From positions 52,850,734-52,914,733 of the forward strand of contig OX365946.1 in assembly GCA_947247005.1 (NCBI GenBank): a DNA stretch of 64,000 bases. The letters run 5' to 3'. The notes under the pieces were generated by a model. That model was given only the letters and a program-made list of their open reading frames with translations. It was not told the DNA's origin and made no database searches. Below, in pieces: positions 49,201 through 57,922 of this stretch; position 1 is the stretch's first letter, and the number at the start of each line of letters is the position of its first letter. The stretch comes from Spisula solida (Eukaryota; Mollusca; Bivalvia; Venerida; Mactridae). The position numbers were made by a program, and so were the translations under genes.

Positions 49201-52200
49201 CTAGCTTAATATCTATGTTCGCTAGGTCATGCATGACCCCATGCAAGAAGACCCTATATGATATTGAGGTTGCCACCCTAGGTAGGTCACAGAACATAGA
49301 CACAGTCACATTGAACATCAGAATGACCTTGTATTGACTATTGTGCTTCGTTAAATTGTCTGGTATACAGTACAGAGAGTTTGACTTGATCCTGACCTTT
49401 ATGCATGAAGTATATGAATTTCCTCGAGCAAATCATGCAATATCGGTCGTTTAGATTTGTGTTTGTATAATTAAGTGTCACCTCAAGCGTCTTTGTGATA
49501 CTCATGGCTTATGAAAGCATACAACAAGGGTTATAAATATAGAAAATACAATTATCAGTTGTTAAAATATGCTTATAGAAGGTTGAGGATAGGGCCAAAT
49601 TCTCTGTGCTATAGTTTTATAAAACTACGAAAGAGAAACAGTAATTGACTGCTATAACTTTCGGATCTTGTTTTTCTGCAGATTTATTTATTTAAAGGGA
49701 ATAAATTTCATATGTGTCACTGTATGTGTTTATAATTATATATTTATAATTCTTTGTCTACCCTGATCATTTTATAGTTAGATAGATTACTAATTATTTA
49801 AACTATTGTTGAAGCCATCTGTCTTTATTGGCTGACAGCCTTGCGGCTAGAATAGTCTGTAAAAGCACTTCCGTAAAAATGAACTTAGGTTGAAACTTAG
49901 CTATATTCTAAATACTGAAAACGAATTTCATGTTTCACCCCAGTAACCCATTTTTTCATGAGAGAAAAATTGAGCAACTAGGAAGAGAATGCAAAGATAA
50001 ACATGTGTATATTCCTGAAGGCTAAGTTTATATATATACACGCACATTGTACAGCATCTGGAAACATGGAATATATGTATACCGTTATATGATTGGCTTC
50101 TAGCTGGGAAAATTGCCTTGTTTTTAATGCAGAAGGGAATGAGATCTCAAGTAGCTCAGACTCTGATTATTGCTGCCTTATCATGTTCTTACAATCTCTG
50201 CTCATTGGAGTAGGGACTTGAAAATATAAAAAATGCTGAACCCCCAGTCCCTCCCTACAGTTAAATTTGTAGTCCAAAATCATCATCTTTTTGGCTGAAT
50301 ATATAGGCCTACTGTACACTGATAGAAAAATGTGTAGACCAAATTCTTGACTTTCTGGCTGACAATAATTAAAGGACTACTGCACGGCACTTGCAGACTA
50401 TTTCGAGATTCCTAAATTTTTATCTGACTAATAAACAAGCTATAGAGAATGTGCTACAAATGTATTGAGTTTTCTAGCTGCTGTCTCCATGTCCGTCTGA
50501 TGCTGCTGTGTTATAGCAGCAGACTAGCAGCAGACGACATTATATCTCCTTATTGCAGTTTTCTCCAGATAACCTTATACAAACTACTCACTTCTCTGGA
50601 GACTGTCAGCACTTTTCCTTGTCTGATTTCTGGGTAACATTTCTGTACAGAGACTGTGGTAGATATTATTTGCATTCTCTCACCGTTCCCTGAACTTTAA
50701 GCATTCAATATATTTGTAATCCATTTTTGAAAGCTTTCAGAAAAAGTCTTATTTGCCTTTTCTGAACTCAAATCATGTCTTGTAATGGATTCACATTGGG
50801 AAAATCTCAGAATATTTATAAGATTGGTAATAGGGGGAACTTGTGTTATAGTGGTAGTCTGCTCTTCAGGCGTAAATAACTGCCTTATTTTGAAGATTTT
50901 TATTATGGGGCTTATAATAAAAAAGGCCCTAGAAATTAATAAGTGCAATATAATGCACCATGTTCTCTATAAACAGAGAGCTTACACATGTGTATACAGG
51001 GTGTTAAAAAAGTTTATTTGCAATGTTTTAGTTTCAATAGTTTATTTTTCTGACGACAGAAGAATGCAAAATGTTCAGGTTAAATTCCAGATACAATTGT
51101 CTACCATTGTTCTAATCTCACTGATATTGAATGAAGCCATTTATAGTAGAAAAATGAAAATGTTTATTGCGCACGTAACTCAGGTAAAATTTAGTATGAT
51201 TTTAAATTTTGAGAACAAAGTTTCTTAACACTCTGTATATGACAGGGTAACCCTCTTCTAGATACTAGATCGCAGACAATGAAACTGTAGTCTTTTAAAC
51301 AAACATTGATTGATAATTTAACATATTACCGATTCCTCTATTTTTCTGATCTTTACCATGCATGATTACTTTAAAACATTATATGAATTTTTATAAATAA
51401 TACACACAATATTTGCGATCTGGTGTATAACCATTTTAAAAACCTGTAAACATACACACAATACAGGAAACAAGCCATTGTTCACCCATATCATGTTTAC
51501 ATGTTCAATCTTTGTTGCTATACCATGCTTAGATTTAATTTATGTTCAGTGAGCTATAGTAAACAATACAAATATCTAAATCTAAGATTCCCCCCCCCAC
51601 CAAAATCCCAATAACTGTAAACCAACATACTCATTCTTACGTAGAGTTGTAAATATTTGGAACAGTCTTTTGAGTGAGGTTGTTTCAAAGTGCTGAAAAT
51701 ATAAATTCATTCAAGACTTTACTAGACAAAGATTGAGTTCAGAAACATTTCTCAACAGCAGACATTTACTTACTATAATGTTCTAAGTACGATGTAACAG
51801 TGCTTTCCCAATGTTACAATCAAGTAACAATCATTGTCAGTGATAACCGGAACTGGCGACTAGAATCAGAAGACTACGAGGGGAATGACAAGCCTTTCAG
51901 GGCTTAATATTTTCCTCATCATCTCAAAGATATATAAAATGTGTTTTTGTTTGTTTTCAGTAAAGACAGAGGATTATTTTGACCCAGGAATCATGACAAG
52001 TTTACAGAATCAGCTCAACGTCATAACAGAGAGGACCCAGCTAGATCTCAATGGCAGTAACAACTCTGTCACATTCCACAGCACTGTAAGTATAATATCA
52101 GTCTCTGATAAACAGGGGTGTCAATATTCCTGATTAATCCGGAATTCCGGATTTATCTATCCTGAAAGAACCATGATTTCTGACCAAAATAAAAAGTATT

Positions 52201-54552
52201 TGATGAAAATATCTCATGAAATGGCAAAGTTATGGTCAATTTAATCTGCTCTGAAGGACTTAATTCAATAAAAACTGAGTTAAATATGGAAACAATGTGG
52301 TTGAAGGCCTCTTGTTTTGCAAAAATGGTTGGTAGCATATGATTTCAGGATTTGGAATTTGGCTCTGTTGACACCCCTGGATAAAGGATTAAGGGCCACA
52401 GAGCCCAGGGTTCCCGTTGCTTAAGTAACTTAAGCTCTTCTGAGTGCCTTTATTGAGTTACCTCCTGTACATTAAATAAAGAAGGCATTTGATTACCTCC
52501 CCAGGAAAGTGCTATAAAGCGAAAGCCCATGTTTTTAACGGTCTTCAGGTGTAAGGTATTAAGGGCCACAGGGTCTCTTCTGTTGTGTGGAAGCACAAGG
52601 TGTTAAATCGTAATAAATTTTATTTCCAACTCATACATTTGGTGCCTATAATTATAGGTTATTCAATTATCTGGCGCATATAGCAGCCGCATATAGCACT
52701 GTTCATGTATTTATACAAAGGGAAGTAATTAAGCATTAACTGTATAAATCCATAGAAAGAATTACCTCCCTTGTAATGCATTAGTACATACTGTAGTAAT
52801 GTCTTTATAATTTCAAATTATTGAGATTATTCAGAAGTTCTGTTTTAAGAGCACATCTAGTTCAGTACTTACCTACTGATTATCAGTTATGCCTTCTGGC
52901 ATATAGGGCAGAATTGCCGCAGCATCAAACAAAGGACCTCAACAGGAGTCTGTCCTTGACTTACTTCTCCACTGTTCCCAGGATTTCCCATACTTTTCAG
53001 TTTAGCATTGCTATCTTAATGATTTGCAGAGGGGTGTTAAGCAAGTATTTAGACAAACTACAAATTTGTTGTCTAAATAGCTGAATCCATTGGAAGCTTC
53101 ACCCCCTGTTACAGAAAGATTAAGTCAGGCATGATATGTTGGAGGTGCAATATTTGAGATTTATTTATTATTATAACGTTTATTTCAGGTGATTGCTAGA
53201 AGGAAGGATGTATCAGGGAAAGCTCAATTCCTTCTTCAATGGACACCACGAAATATGTAAGTACCTACCGTTATATTCTTGTTATACTTGTAACTTTAGT
53301 TTACTCCTTAATCCTCTGAATTGTGAATAATCTGCTCAAGTTCAAAAGAATTGAAGTTGTTATGCTTGTAGTAAACTTGTTTGCTGCCATAACATGCTTA
53401 CAAACCATAGCAATGTTATGTCCTCGTTTAAGAAAACATGGTACCAGGTTGGTCAGGTGACCATATTGTTCCTGTTCAATGACTGAAAATTGCTTGGCCT
53501 TGCAGGATCCACAAACTTGGTATACCGCTTGGTCATGATAACTTAATGACCCATATTTATTTTGAGGTTGGCTAGGTTAAATGTAACAGGGGTCCTACAA
53601 TTTGGGAAATCCAGATATGCTGCACTAGGAAGAATGAACTTTTCTGCAGAAAATAAAAGTAATTTGATGGAAATATTCAATGAATTAATAAAGTTATGGT
53701 CATTTCAAGTTTTTAAACCTGAATTTAACAGCAGAACATTGTTTGATACAGTGTTTTGGTGTAGGGATGTGTGCAAATTGCACTCGAAACAGCTAGACTT
53801 GTGTCTAATTTTCAGGATTGGGTATTATGCCTTATTTAATTAGGACCCCTGATGAACTTTTCTGCAGAAAATGAAAGTTATTTGGTAGAGTTATGGTCAT
53901 AAAAAATTTCTTCATCTGAATTTTAACATTACACAGATGTTTCAACTGAGTTCGGGTGTGCATGTGTGCGCTAATGACACTCAAAACAGACTTGTGACTC
54001 GCTTTTAGGATTCGGCATTATGCCTCAGTAGAACGAACCCCTGATGTAAAGGTCATTGTAACCAGCATTAGATAAAAACAACTATTTGTATGTCTTGTGA
54101 GTTGTTAGTCCCCTACCGGTTTTGACCGGAGGGGACTATAGGTTTGCCCTCCGTCCGTCAGTCCGTCCGTCCGTCAAAAAATCTGGATCCTGACATAACA
54201 GTTTCCAAGCTAGGTTGATGAAACTTGGTGTGTGGATAGGGGGCAATAAGGGGATAATGCACGTCCAAAAATATTTTGATTCCGACCAAAATTGTGGTTG
54301 CTATGGCAACAGAAACATTGAAAATGGCTTCAAACCGGTAGGGGACTTCTGTATTGCTTGCAATTCTTAATTACTTGTTCATCATGATTTGTTTATTTCA
54401 GTATACCAGATGAATGGGTGTCCTCCGAGTCTCAGGTTCAATTCTTACAAACACGCAGCATTCCCACGAATTGCCTACCTCGAGACAGCCTTTTGAATCT
54501 TCACCCGGCATTGTACCATCAACATCGCTACAGAAAACATCGCAGGAAATGA
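15957..54552 (+). CDS. AEBP2: AEBP2/jing orthologue, Polycomb repressive complex 2 accessory subunit (six coding exons)
   Basis: Exons 15957-16282, 36055-36168, 38836-39431, 51961-52085, 53189-53256 and 54402-54552 all have AG/GT borders and join in phase to 1380 nt (459 residues plus TGA). Residues 1-108 are basic and low-complexity with a KRRRRSSR nuclear signal. Three AEBP2-type zinc fingers follow: Cys218/Cys223/His235/His240, Cys252/Cys257/His273/His277 and Cys285/Cys290/His303/His307. They include the family signatures CLWEGCKVYN and HSGDKPFRC. Next comes a Lys/Arg-rich stretch (about 328-345) and a C-terminal domain with VTFHSTVIARRKDVSGKAQF and the LLQWTPRNIIPDEW region. The family binds SUZ12 and RBBP4 and tunes the H3K27 methyltransferase in the nucleus. 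The match at both the fingers and the C-terminal domain makes the call firm. The N-terminal start is less certain. Confidence 0.93.
18346..18537. mobile_element. hAT-type non-autonomous element with perfect TIRs and 8-bp target duplication
   Basis: 192 bp; 26-bp perfect terminal inverted repeats begin CACAGGTGCTTGGCATGTGG. They are flanked by AAATTGAT at 18338-18345 and 18538-18545. An 8-bp duplication is the hAT hallmark. There is no coding capacity. Confidence 0.9.
18545..18630. repeat. 43-bp direct repeat, two copies
   Basis: TTGGACATTTTATCTGAC at 18545 and 18588, with ACTTGCTGACTTAGCAAG in the first unit; it begins within the hAT target duplication. Confidence 0.85.
19815..19912. repeat. 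Tandem duplication of about 47-51 bp
   Basis: CACTGGAGAC and ACTGAATTATCAGAATAAAG with TGTTGTCGTATTTTA each occur twice in a row, with a 4-bp length difference. Confidence 0.85.
20280..20531. mobile_element. Short element, AGGGGTGTCAA family (right end intact)
   Basis: It shares CCGGAATTCCGGATTT, AAATGGCAAAGTTATGGTCA and the right end GTTGACACCCCTG with the copies at 52113 and 55894. Confidence 0.65.
22275..22478. mobile_element. Foldback element, GAGAATTTGAC family
   Basis: Two arms of about 80 bp are inverted: the left starts TACGGAGAATTTGACTTGAT and the right ends GTCAAATTCTCCGTGC. Most of the 204 bp can form one long hairpin. Solo right ends recur near 23250 and 30640. Confidence 0.8.
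23160..23285. repeat. 53-bp tandem duplication ending in a foldback-family tip
   Basis: Two copies of a unit with ATTATAATGTTGA and AAGGTTGAGGAT; the second runs into GTCAAATTCTCCGTAC, the end of the 22275 family. Confidence 0.75.
25073..25287. mobile_element. Nested palindromic (foldback) element
   Basis: Two arms of about 77 bp, starting GGTATGAATCCCGATACAC, are almost exact reverse complements around a loop of about 60 bp. Each arm itself contains TTCAGTTCCGT and its complement ACGGAACTGAA, so each can also fold alone. Confidence 0.85.
25540..25809. mobile_element. Short element, GGGGTCCTAC family
   Basis: The body CAAAGTTATGGTC and CATTTGCGGCTCATTTTCAG matches other copies at 28193, 41701, 53587 and 63018. 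The ends are worn here. Confidence 0.6.
25989..26458. repeat. 235-bp tandem duplication with a 22-bp palindrome at the join
   Basis: The unit starting AGGCGGGAAA at 25989 recurs at 26224 with about 85% identity. Between the copies, ACATTATCCTGGGCGCACTA (26150 on) faces its reverse complement ending at 26220. Confidence 0.8.
26909..27987 (+). mobile_element. Bivalve hairpin-ended element with a 145-bp tandem core
   Basis: It starts AGCTCACCTGTCAC AAA GTGACAAGGTGAGC, a perfect-stem hairpin, then a GTCC-rich run (CGTCCGTCGTCCGTCCGTCC). About seven units of 145 bp follow, then an end with ACAGGTGAGC and the palindromic AGGGTCCTTTGGGCCCT. The layout (terminal hairpins around a tandem core) resembles non-autonomous Helitron-like 'pearl' elements of bivalves; that assignment is inference. 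Confidence 0.75.
28193..28433. mobile_element. Short element, GGGGTCCTAC family
   Basis: 241 bp with inverted ends CAGGGGTCCTACAATTC and GTAGAACCCCTG. The internal AAAATAAAAGTTATTTGATG is shared with the other copies. Confidence 0.75.
29236..29293. repeat. 29-bp tandem duplication
   Basis: TTTGCGTTTTAATAATTAAA with CTAACATG occurs twice in a row just inside the left arm of the 3.8 kb element. Confidence 0.9.
30000..30420. repeat. Internal direct repeat of the 3.8 kb element
   Basis: Two related blocks of about 110 bp (about 30060-30180 and 30310-30415) share GAATGCAGACA, ACACCTC/GTACCTC and GGCATTCCGG. Confidence 0.6.
32401..33045 (+). mobile_element. Bivalve hairpin-ended element, shortened copy
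   Basis: It has the same start (AGCTCACCTGTCACAAAGTG) and end (ACAGGTGAGTGACCTAGGGC) as the 26909 copy with about four degenerate core units. It lies 16 bp beyond the TTAA of the 3.8 kb element. Confidence 0.75.
34241..34420. mobile_element. Short TIR element, TACAGTAC family
   Basis: The ends GTACAGTACCACCTCT and TTGTACTGTAT are inverted; the inside carries TGTAGAGCAATAACCTCT. It is related to 45070-45258. Confidence 0.6.
35127..35465. mobile_element. Possible imperfect TIR element
   Basis: AGCGATTTTTTTCCTTCTTTG at the left roughly mirrors CAAAGAAGCGAAAAACATCA at the right. AATTCCCAAT repeats inside. Borders are tentative. Confidence 0.4.
36055..36168 (+). CDS. AEBP2: AEBP2 exon 2
   Basis: 114 nt between TTTTCAG and GTACTT. 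In phase it codes GECPGNGVWTPTTPDTPDSL and a Cys-containing tail (NQNCCIVKHKLTN). It is a Thr/Pro-rich linker with no domain. Confidence 0.8.
36289..36443. mobile_element. Short TIR element with internal GGACCAGTGA repeats
   Basis: CAGGGCTCGACACCAAC at 36289 is inverted as GTTAGTGTCTAGGCCTG ending at 36443 (three mismatches). GGACCAGT recurs inside. It lies 120 bp downstream of exon 2. Confidence 0.65.
37312..37750. mobile_element. Inverted-repeat element, CCTTGAAAAGTCCTTG family
   Basis: The ends GGTTCATAC and GTATGAACC are inverted, and CCTTGAAAAGTCCTTGAATT recurs at both sides. A second copy is at 43261-43654. Confidence 0.65.
38836..39431 (+). CDS. AEBP2: AEBP2 exon 3, three zinc fingers
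   Basis: 596 nt between ATTTTCAG and GTATGT. It begins SVPHTKEIAEILPLV and passes a Ser/Pro/Thr-rich linker. It then encodes all three C2H2 fingers and the basic segment KLFKRKRLKQKRN. The long middle finger (15 residues between Cys257 and His273) is typical of AEBP2. Confidence 0.93.
39898..40091. mobile_element. Short element, CAGGGGTTC family
   Basis: The body AAAGCCACATTTTGACCCTC and TCTTAAAATCATGGGTATTT matches the copies at 12381 and 15065. Confidence 0.6.
41701..41956. mobile_element. Short element, GGGGTCCTAC family
   Basis: The ends GGGTTCTACAATT and GTAGAACCCC are inverted; the body matches 28193. Confidence 0.7.
43261..43654. mobile_element. CCTTGAAAAGTCCTTG family, second copy
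   Basis: It shares GCCTTGAAAAGTCCTTGAAT, AGGCAAACAGCCTT and ATGGCACATTT with the 37312 copy. Confidence 0.6.
45070..45258. mobile_element. Short TIR element, TACAGTAC family, second copy
   Basis: AACCTCTGTAGAGCAACA at the left mirrors GAGAGGTTGTACTGTAT at the right; related to 34241. Confidence 0.55.
45441..45512. repeat. 23-bp tandem repeat, three copies
   Basis: TAGACTTCACACATAGCTTA plus CTG starts at 45441, 45464 and 45487. Confidence 0.9.
47071..47452. repeat. 152-153 bp tandem repeat carrying nuclear-receptor motifs
   Basis: Two and a half units. Each contains AGGTCACAGTGACCT (47073, 47226 and 47378), a perfect inverted repeat of AGGTCA with 3-bp spacing. TGACCTTTGACCT or a one-base variant (a direct repeat with 1-bp spacing) follows immediately. 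Confidence 0.9.
48393..49170 (+). mobile_element. Bivalve hairpin-ended element, degenerate copy
   Basis: It starts TAGCTCACTTGTCTCTAAGG and ends GGCAGGTGAGCTACCTTAGG. The core units are divergent, with weak AGGTCA-like sites. Confidence 0.65.
49371..49611. mobile_element. GAGAATTTGAC foldback family, second copy
   Basis: TACAGAGAGTTTGACTTGAT at the left and GGCCAAATTCTCTGTGCTA at the right are inverted; the centre differs from the 22275 copy. Confidence 0.65.
50997..51235. mobile_element. Mariner-type short TIR element
   Basis: CAGGGTGTTAAAAAA is inverted as TTTCTTAACACTCTG, with TA at both flanks (50995-50996 and 51236-51237), fitting a Tc1/mariner target. 239 bp, non-coding. Confidence 0.65.
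51961..52085 (+). CDS. AEBP2: AEBP2 exon 4
   Basis: 125 nt between TGTTTTCAG and GTAAGT. It codes VKTEDYFDPGIMTSLQNQLN onward to NSVTFHST, the start of the C-terminal SUZ12/RBBP4-binding domain. Confidence 0.9.
52086..53188 (+). other. AEBP2: AEBP2 intron 4, 1.1 kb
   Basis: It contains the 52113 element just 28 bp after exon 4. The rest is unremarkable. Confidence 0.8.
52113..52379. mobile_element. Short TIR element, AGGGGTGTCAA family
   Basis: CAGGGGTGTCAA is inverted as GTTGACACCCCTG; the body has CCGGAATTCCGGATTT. Confidence 0.8.
53189..53256 (+). CDS. AEBP2: AEBP2 exon 5
   Basis: 68 nt between TATTTCAG and GTAAGT, coding VIARRKDVSGKAQFLLQWTP and RN. It is the most conserved part of the C-terminal domain. 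Confidence 0.92.
53587..54043. mobile_element. Two GGGGTCCTAC-family elements in tandem, the second truncated
   Basis: The first copy ends near 53851 (AGGACCCCTG). A second body starts at once (GAACTTTTCTGCAGAAAATG) and ends AACGAACCCCTG at 54043. Confidence 0.7.
54117..54370. mobile_element. Short TIR element, AGTCCCCTACCGG family
   Basis: AGTCCCCTACCGGTTT is inverted perfectly as AAACCGGTAGGGGACT, ending at 54347. The homology with the 60432 copy runs on to about 54370 (GCTTGCAATTCTTAAT). A GTCC-rich run follows the left end. Confidence 0.8.
54402..54552 (+). CDS. AEBP2: AEBP2 exon 6 with stop codon
   Basis: 151 nt from acceptor TTATTTCAG to TGA 54550-54552. It codes IIPDEWVSSESQVQFLQTRS and a His/Arg/Lys-rich end (HQHRYRKHRRK). 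The acceptor lies only 54 bp beyond the TIR-bounded part of a dispersed element. Confidence 0.88.
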
Positions 54553-55893
54553 GACAATGTCGTACACCACCTATCGCCATGGTGGTGACACTCGTATAGT
54601 GATTCTCATGATGCAACTTATTTCATGATTCAATTCTTTGAATAGAAAATCATGTGACTTTTCATTTCACTCAATGCTATAAATAGAAATCATGTGACTT
54701 CATTTCACCCACTGCATCTACTCATGTGACTTGTGTTATAGTCACATGACTCATCAGATCATCTAAATGGACAGTATTGTATGAGTTATTATTTTAATAT
54801 CATTTTAATATCAATACACACTATTGATTATTTAGTAGAATCGGTACTTAAATTATCAAATTATCTGGTACATATACATAAAACGTCATACATTTGAACT
54901 GACATTTAAAAACGAAGTATCATCAGAAAACGTCACATATGATAACCAAAGTACCTGAAACTTGTGTTGAAAATGAACAAAGGTATTAGAAGTCTTTGAC
55001 AGCATTGTTTGGATTGGGAGAAATGTTGCTAACATGGGACCTGACTGTGATGTGTGTGTAAGACTGTGTTTTCTGTTTGCCTATACTGCCTTATGTAAGT
55101 CTGACATGTGCATATATTTGTATTCTTCAATTTCAGTTATCATCTCTTTATGATAATTTAAATTATATGGCTGATTATCATTTTTATGGTTAGTATAATT
55201 ATGGCCCTGTTTATGGCCCCGAAATCACAAAAAAACTACCTTAAAATTTGATTTTTTTATCTCAAACCTTAAAAGTGAACTCAAATACATACTTAAGTTG
55301 AGTTTGTTAATGTAGATTAAGATAGATATGGAACTTAAGTTTTTTGTAATCCTGGCTCTGTTGGTGGATTAACTTCATTAAGCCTATGTCCCAATGAGGA
55401 ATTCCACATCGGCGATGTTCTCCCGATTTCTTCCGATACCACCAATTTCATCAAAATTAGTTCCGATATATCAAACTGTCTCATGACTTCCCCGAAGCGT
55501 CCCTAGACCACGAGGAACCTGTTTAGGATGTCCTGATAGTTTATTAATTTAAATCGGGAGTACATCGTCGAGGCAAAAAATGCTCAGTTGGACCTAGGTA
55601 TTATGTAGCTACAACATGGTGACTATGCCTACCGGACCCCTTCTTAAATTCTTTGGTTCTTACAGAGCATTGCTCTCTATAAAGTGTATGAAATTATTGT
55701 TTTTTATGACTATTTATTTATGTTGAAATGTCGCTTTATAGTTCATGAACTAAGTTTGTTCTGTTGTTAATAATTTTATTACCAATGGTGCAATGTGTAC
55801 AATTCTTTATTGGTGTGACTAGGTGATAAATGTGGATGTTTGTCTAAAACATGATATTAGTTACTAAGATCCTGTTTTGATATTTCCCATATG

Positions 55894-56155
55894 CAGGGGT
55901 GTTAGTATTCCTTGTAAATACGGTATTCCGGAAATCATCAATCCTGAAAGAGCTATGATTTCTGGCCAAAATAAAAGTCACAAGAAATGGCAAAGTCATG
56001 GTCAATTTAATATGCTCTGAAGGATTTTATTAAAAACAATCTGAGTTAAATATGGAAACAATTTGGTTGAAGTAAAATGAACGCCTCTTGTTTGGCAAAA
56101 ATGGTAGGCTACTACGATTTTCCTGATTTTCAATTTGGCCCTGTTGACACCCCTG
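55894..56155. mobile_element. Short TIR element, AGGGGTGTCAA family
   Basis: CAGGGGTGTTA at the left, GTTGACACCCCTG at the right; the body matches 52113. Confidence 0.75.
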
Positions 56156-56229
56156 CAATATGAAATGCAGTGTGAACTACTCTAATACATTTACACTACC
56201 AGTATTCAGTGGTCAAGTGTGATTACATT

Positions 56230-56475
56230 AACCTGGTCCTCAGCCTTCACACATGAATATATTACAAGCTTCTGGCACGGAATATATCAACTCCCATAAG
56301 AAAGCCATGCCTTGTTGCAGATTTTGAATAGTGTTTATAGCATATCATGTACATACTTGTGATACTCATCGCTTATGGAAACAAAGGCTGTGATTAATTT
56401 ATGGCAAGAAATCAAATGTTAAATTTTGCTAATAGAAGGTCGGAGGAGCAGGTCAATTTGTTTGCACTCTACAGT
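56230..56475. mobile_element. Worn GAGAATTTGAC foldback-family copy
   Basis: It shares CACATGAATATATTACAAG, TGATACTCATCGCTTATGG and AATAGAAGGTCGGAGGAGCA with 49371. Confidence 0.5.
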
Positions 56476-56634
56476 GTAGGATATTGCGGGATCAAAGCGA
56501 TCAAATTGTAATATTGATGTTTATGGTTTTAGAATTGGTTTGAGAAAAAGTTATACATGTAACAAGTGAGGTATCCATGGCAACGCATGTCAGTTGATTG
56601 GTTTATGCATTGAAAGGATGGTCTTATGTTGTAT

Positions 56635-56896
56635 AGTACAGAGATTATAACGTGAGCCTTGACCTTCTATTAGCATAATTTAACAACTGATATATTGTCT
56701 GTAATATTATTTATAACCATGGTTATATTTCCATAAGCAGGAAGTATCATAAAGACGCTTGCGGTGTTATACAAACACAAATCTGAAGGACCGATATTGC
56801 ACGATTTGCTCGCAGAAATTGATATTTTCAATGCAAGAACCTTGTAATATATTCATGCATAAAGGTCAGGATCAGGTCAATACGTCCTTACTATAC
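56635..56896. mobile_element. GAGAATTTGAC foldback-family copy, inverted
   Basis: It shares GACCTTCTATTAGCATAATT at the left and AATATATTCATGCATAAAGG with TCAGGATCAGG at the right. Confidence 0.6.
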
Positions 56897-57360
56897 CCAG
56901 TACCCACTGTGCAATTATGCCAAATTATGTTAAAATTGATATTTGGCACAATATTGAAGCACATAGAACTAAAAGCTTAGGTCAGTGTTTCAGTCGCAAA
57001 ATGTTTGTTGAATAAGGGCCAGGGTTTACAGGTTACCATTACTTTTGATAATGTGATAAAAGCATTTTGTTTAAATATTGTATTCTGCAAATATTTTTCA
57101 TGTACGTCTGTGACATATGAGCTGGATATTGTTGTACTATGTTGTATATTTATAACCTGTGTGAATAAGGTTCACTAATAATGTAATTTAAACAAAATGA
57201 TTTGTTTAATAAGAAACTATGTATTGATTAGCAAAATATTTTTATTCATGTAATGAACTATGTGATTTCTTCCCGACCACTTAAACACTTACTCCATAGA
57301 TCCTAATACAGTTTGATGGCTGAGTCCTAATACAGTTCAAGGGCTTTGTGCAAACTGTTA

Positions 57361-57458
57361 CCTGTAATATCCTAAAAATACCATAGTTACTTTAAAATCA
57401 GAAATTCTACCTGTAATATCCTAAAAATACCATAGTTACTTTAAAATCAGAAATTCTC
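57361..57458. repeat. Perfect 49-bp tandem duplication
   Basis: CCTGTAATATCCTAAAAATA begins identical units at 57361 and 57410. Confidence 0.95.
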
Positions 57459-57661
57459 GAAAGGGAGTATTTTCGCTATATTTGCGAAATTGCCAAGTTC
57501 CCAAAAAAATTCTTAATGAACTTCAACAATGAAAGATAAACAACAGAAAATAGTTTGTGTTGCAGTTTAAAGTCACACACCTTATCCCTGGTTAAAATCC
57601 AACCCTTCTATTGAGTTATCCTTATCCTACGTAGAAGCTCATATTGGATTCTTATAACTCT

Positions 57662-57922
57662 GGGCTGGTATTCACAAAGCATCTTAGCAGAAAACTTAGA
57701 AATTTCTTAAAATCTTATTTTTTTCTAAAGTGTATCAGCTAAGCAAGAAAATCAACATGCTTAATATATTGCATAGTTTTGAAGCATTATGTAAACAGCT
57801 ATTAAATTCACTAAGAAAACATGGATTATTTTTCAAATTGTGGGAAATATGAGCTGGACAAATTATTGACTTAAGTAAAAATATTTAAGTTTTCACTTAA
57901 GATGCTTTGTGAATACCAGCCC
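57662..57922. mobile_element. Short TIR element, GGGCTGGTATTCAC family
   Basis: GGGCTGGTATTCACAAAGCA with TCTTA is mirrored perfectly at the right end; further matching (AACTC/GAGTT) continues just outside. 261 bp, non-coding. Confidence 0.8.

Larger units (their letters stand above)
39432..51960 (+). other. AEBP2: AEBP2 intron 3, 12.5 kb
   Basis: It contains the elements at 39898, 41701, 43261, 45070, 48393, 49371 and 50997, the 23-bp repeat at 45441 and the receptor-motif repeats at 47071. Stretches 40320-41700, 41960-43250, 43660-45060, 45520-47040 and 49620-50990 show no exon or recognised element. Confidence 0.8.
53257..54401 (+). other. AEBP2: AEBP2 intron 5, 1.1 kb
   Basis: About half of it is transposon: two GGGGTCCTAC copies head to tail and the AGTCCCCTACC element next to the exon 6 acceptor. 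Confidence 0.8.

Noticed and set aside
50785..51228. 147-codon open frame on the + strand
   Set aside because: Its second half is the 50997-51235 TIR element, composition is that of AT-rich intron, and no domain is seen.
54398..54616. 72-codon - strand frame over AEBP2 exon 6
   Set aside because: Antisense shadow of the real exon.
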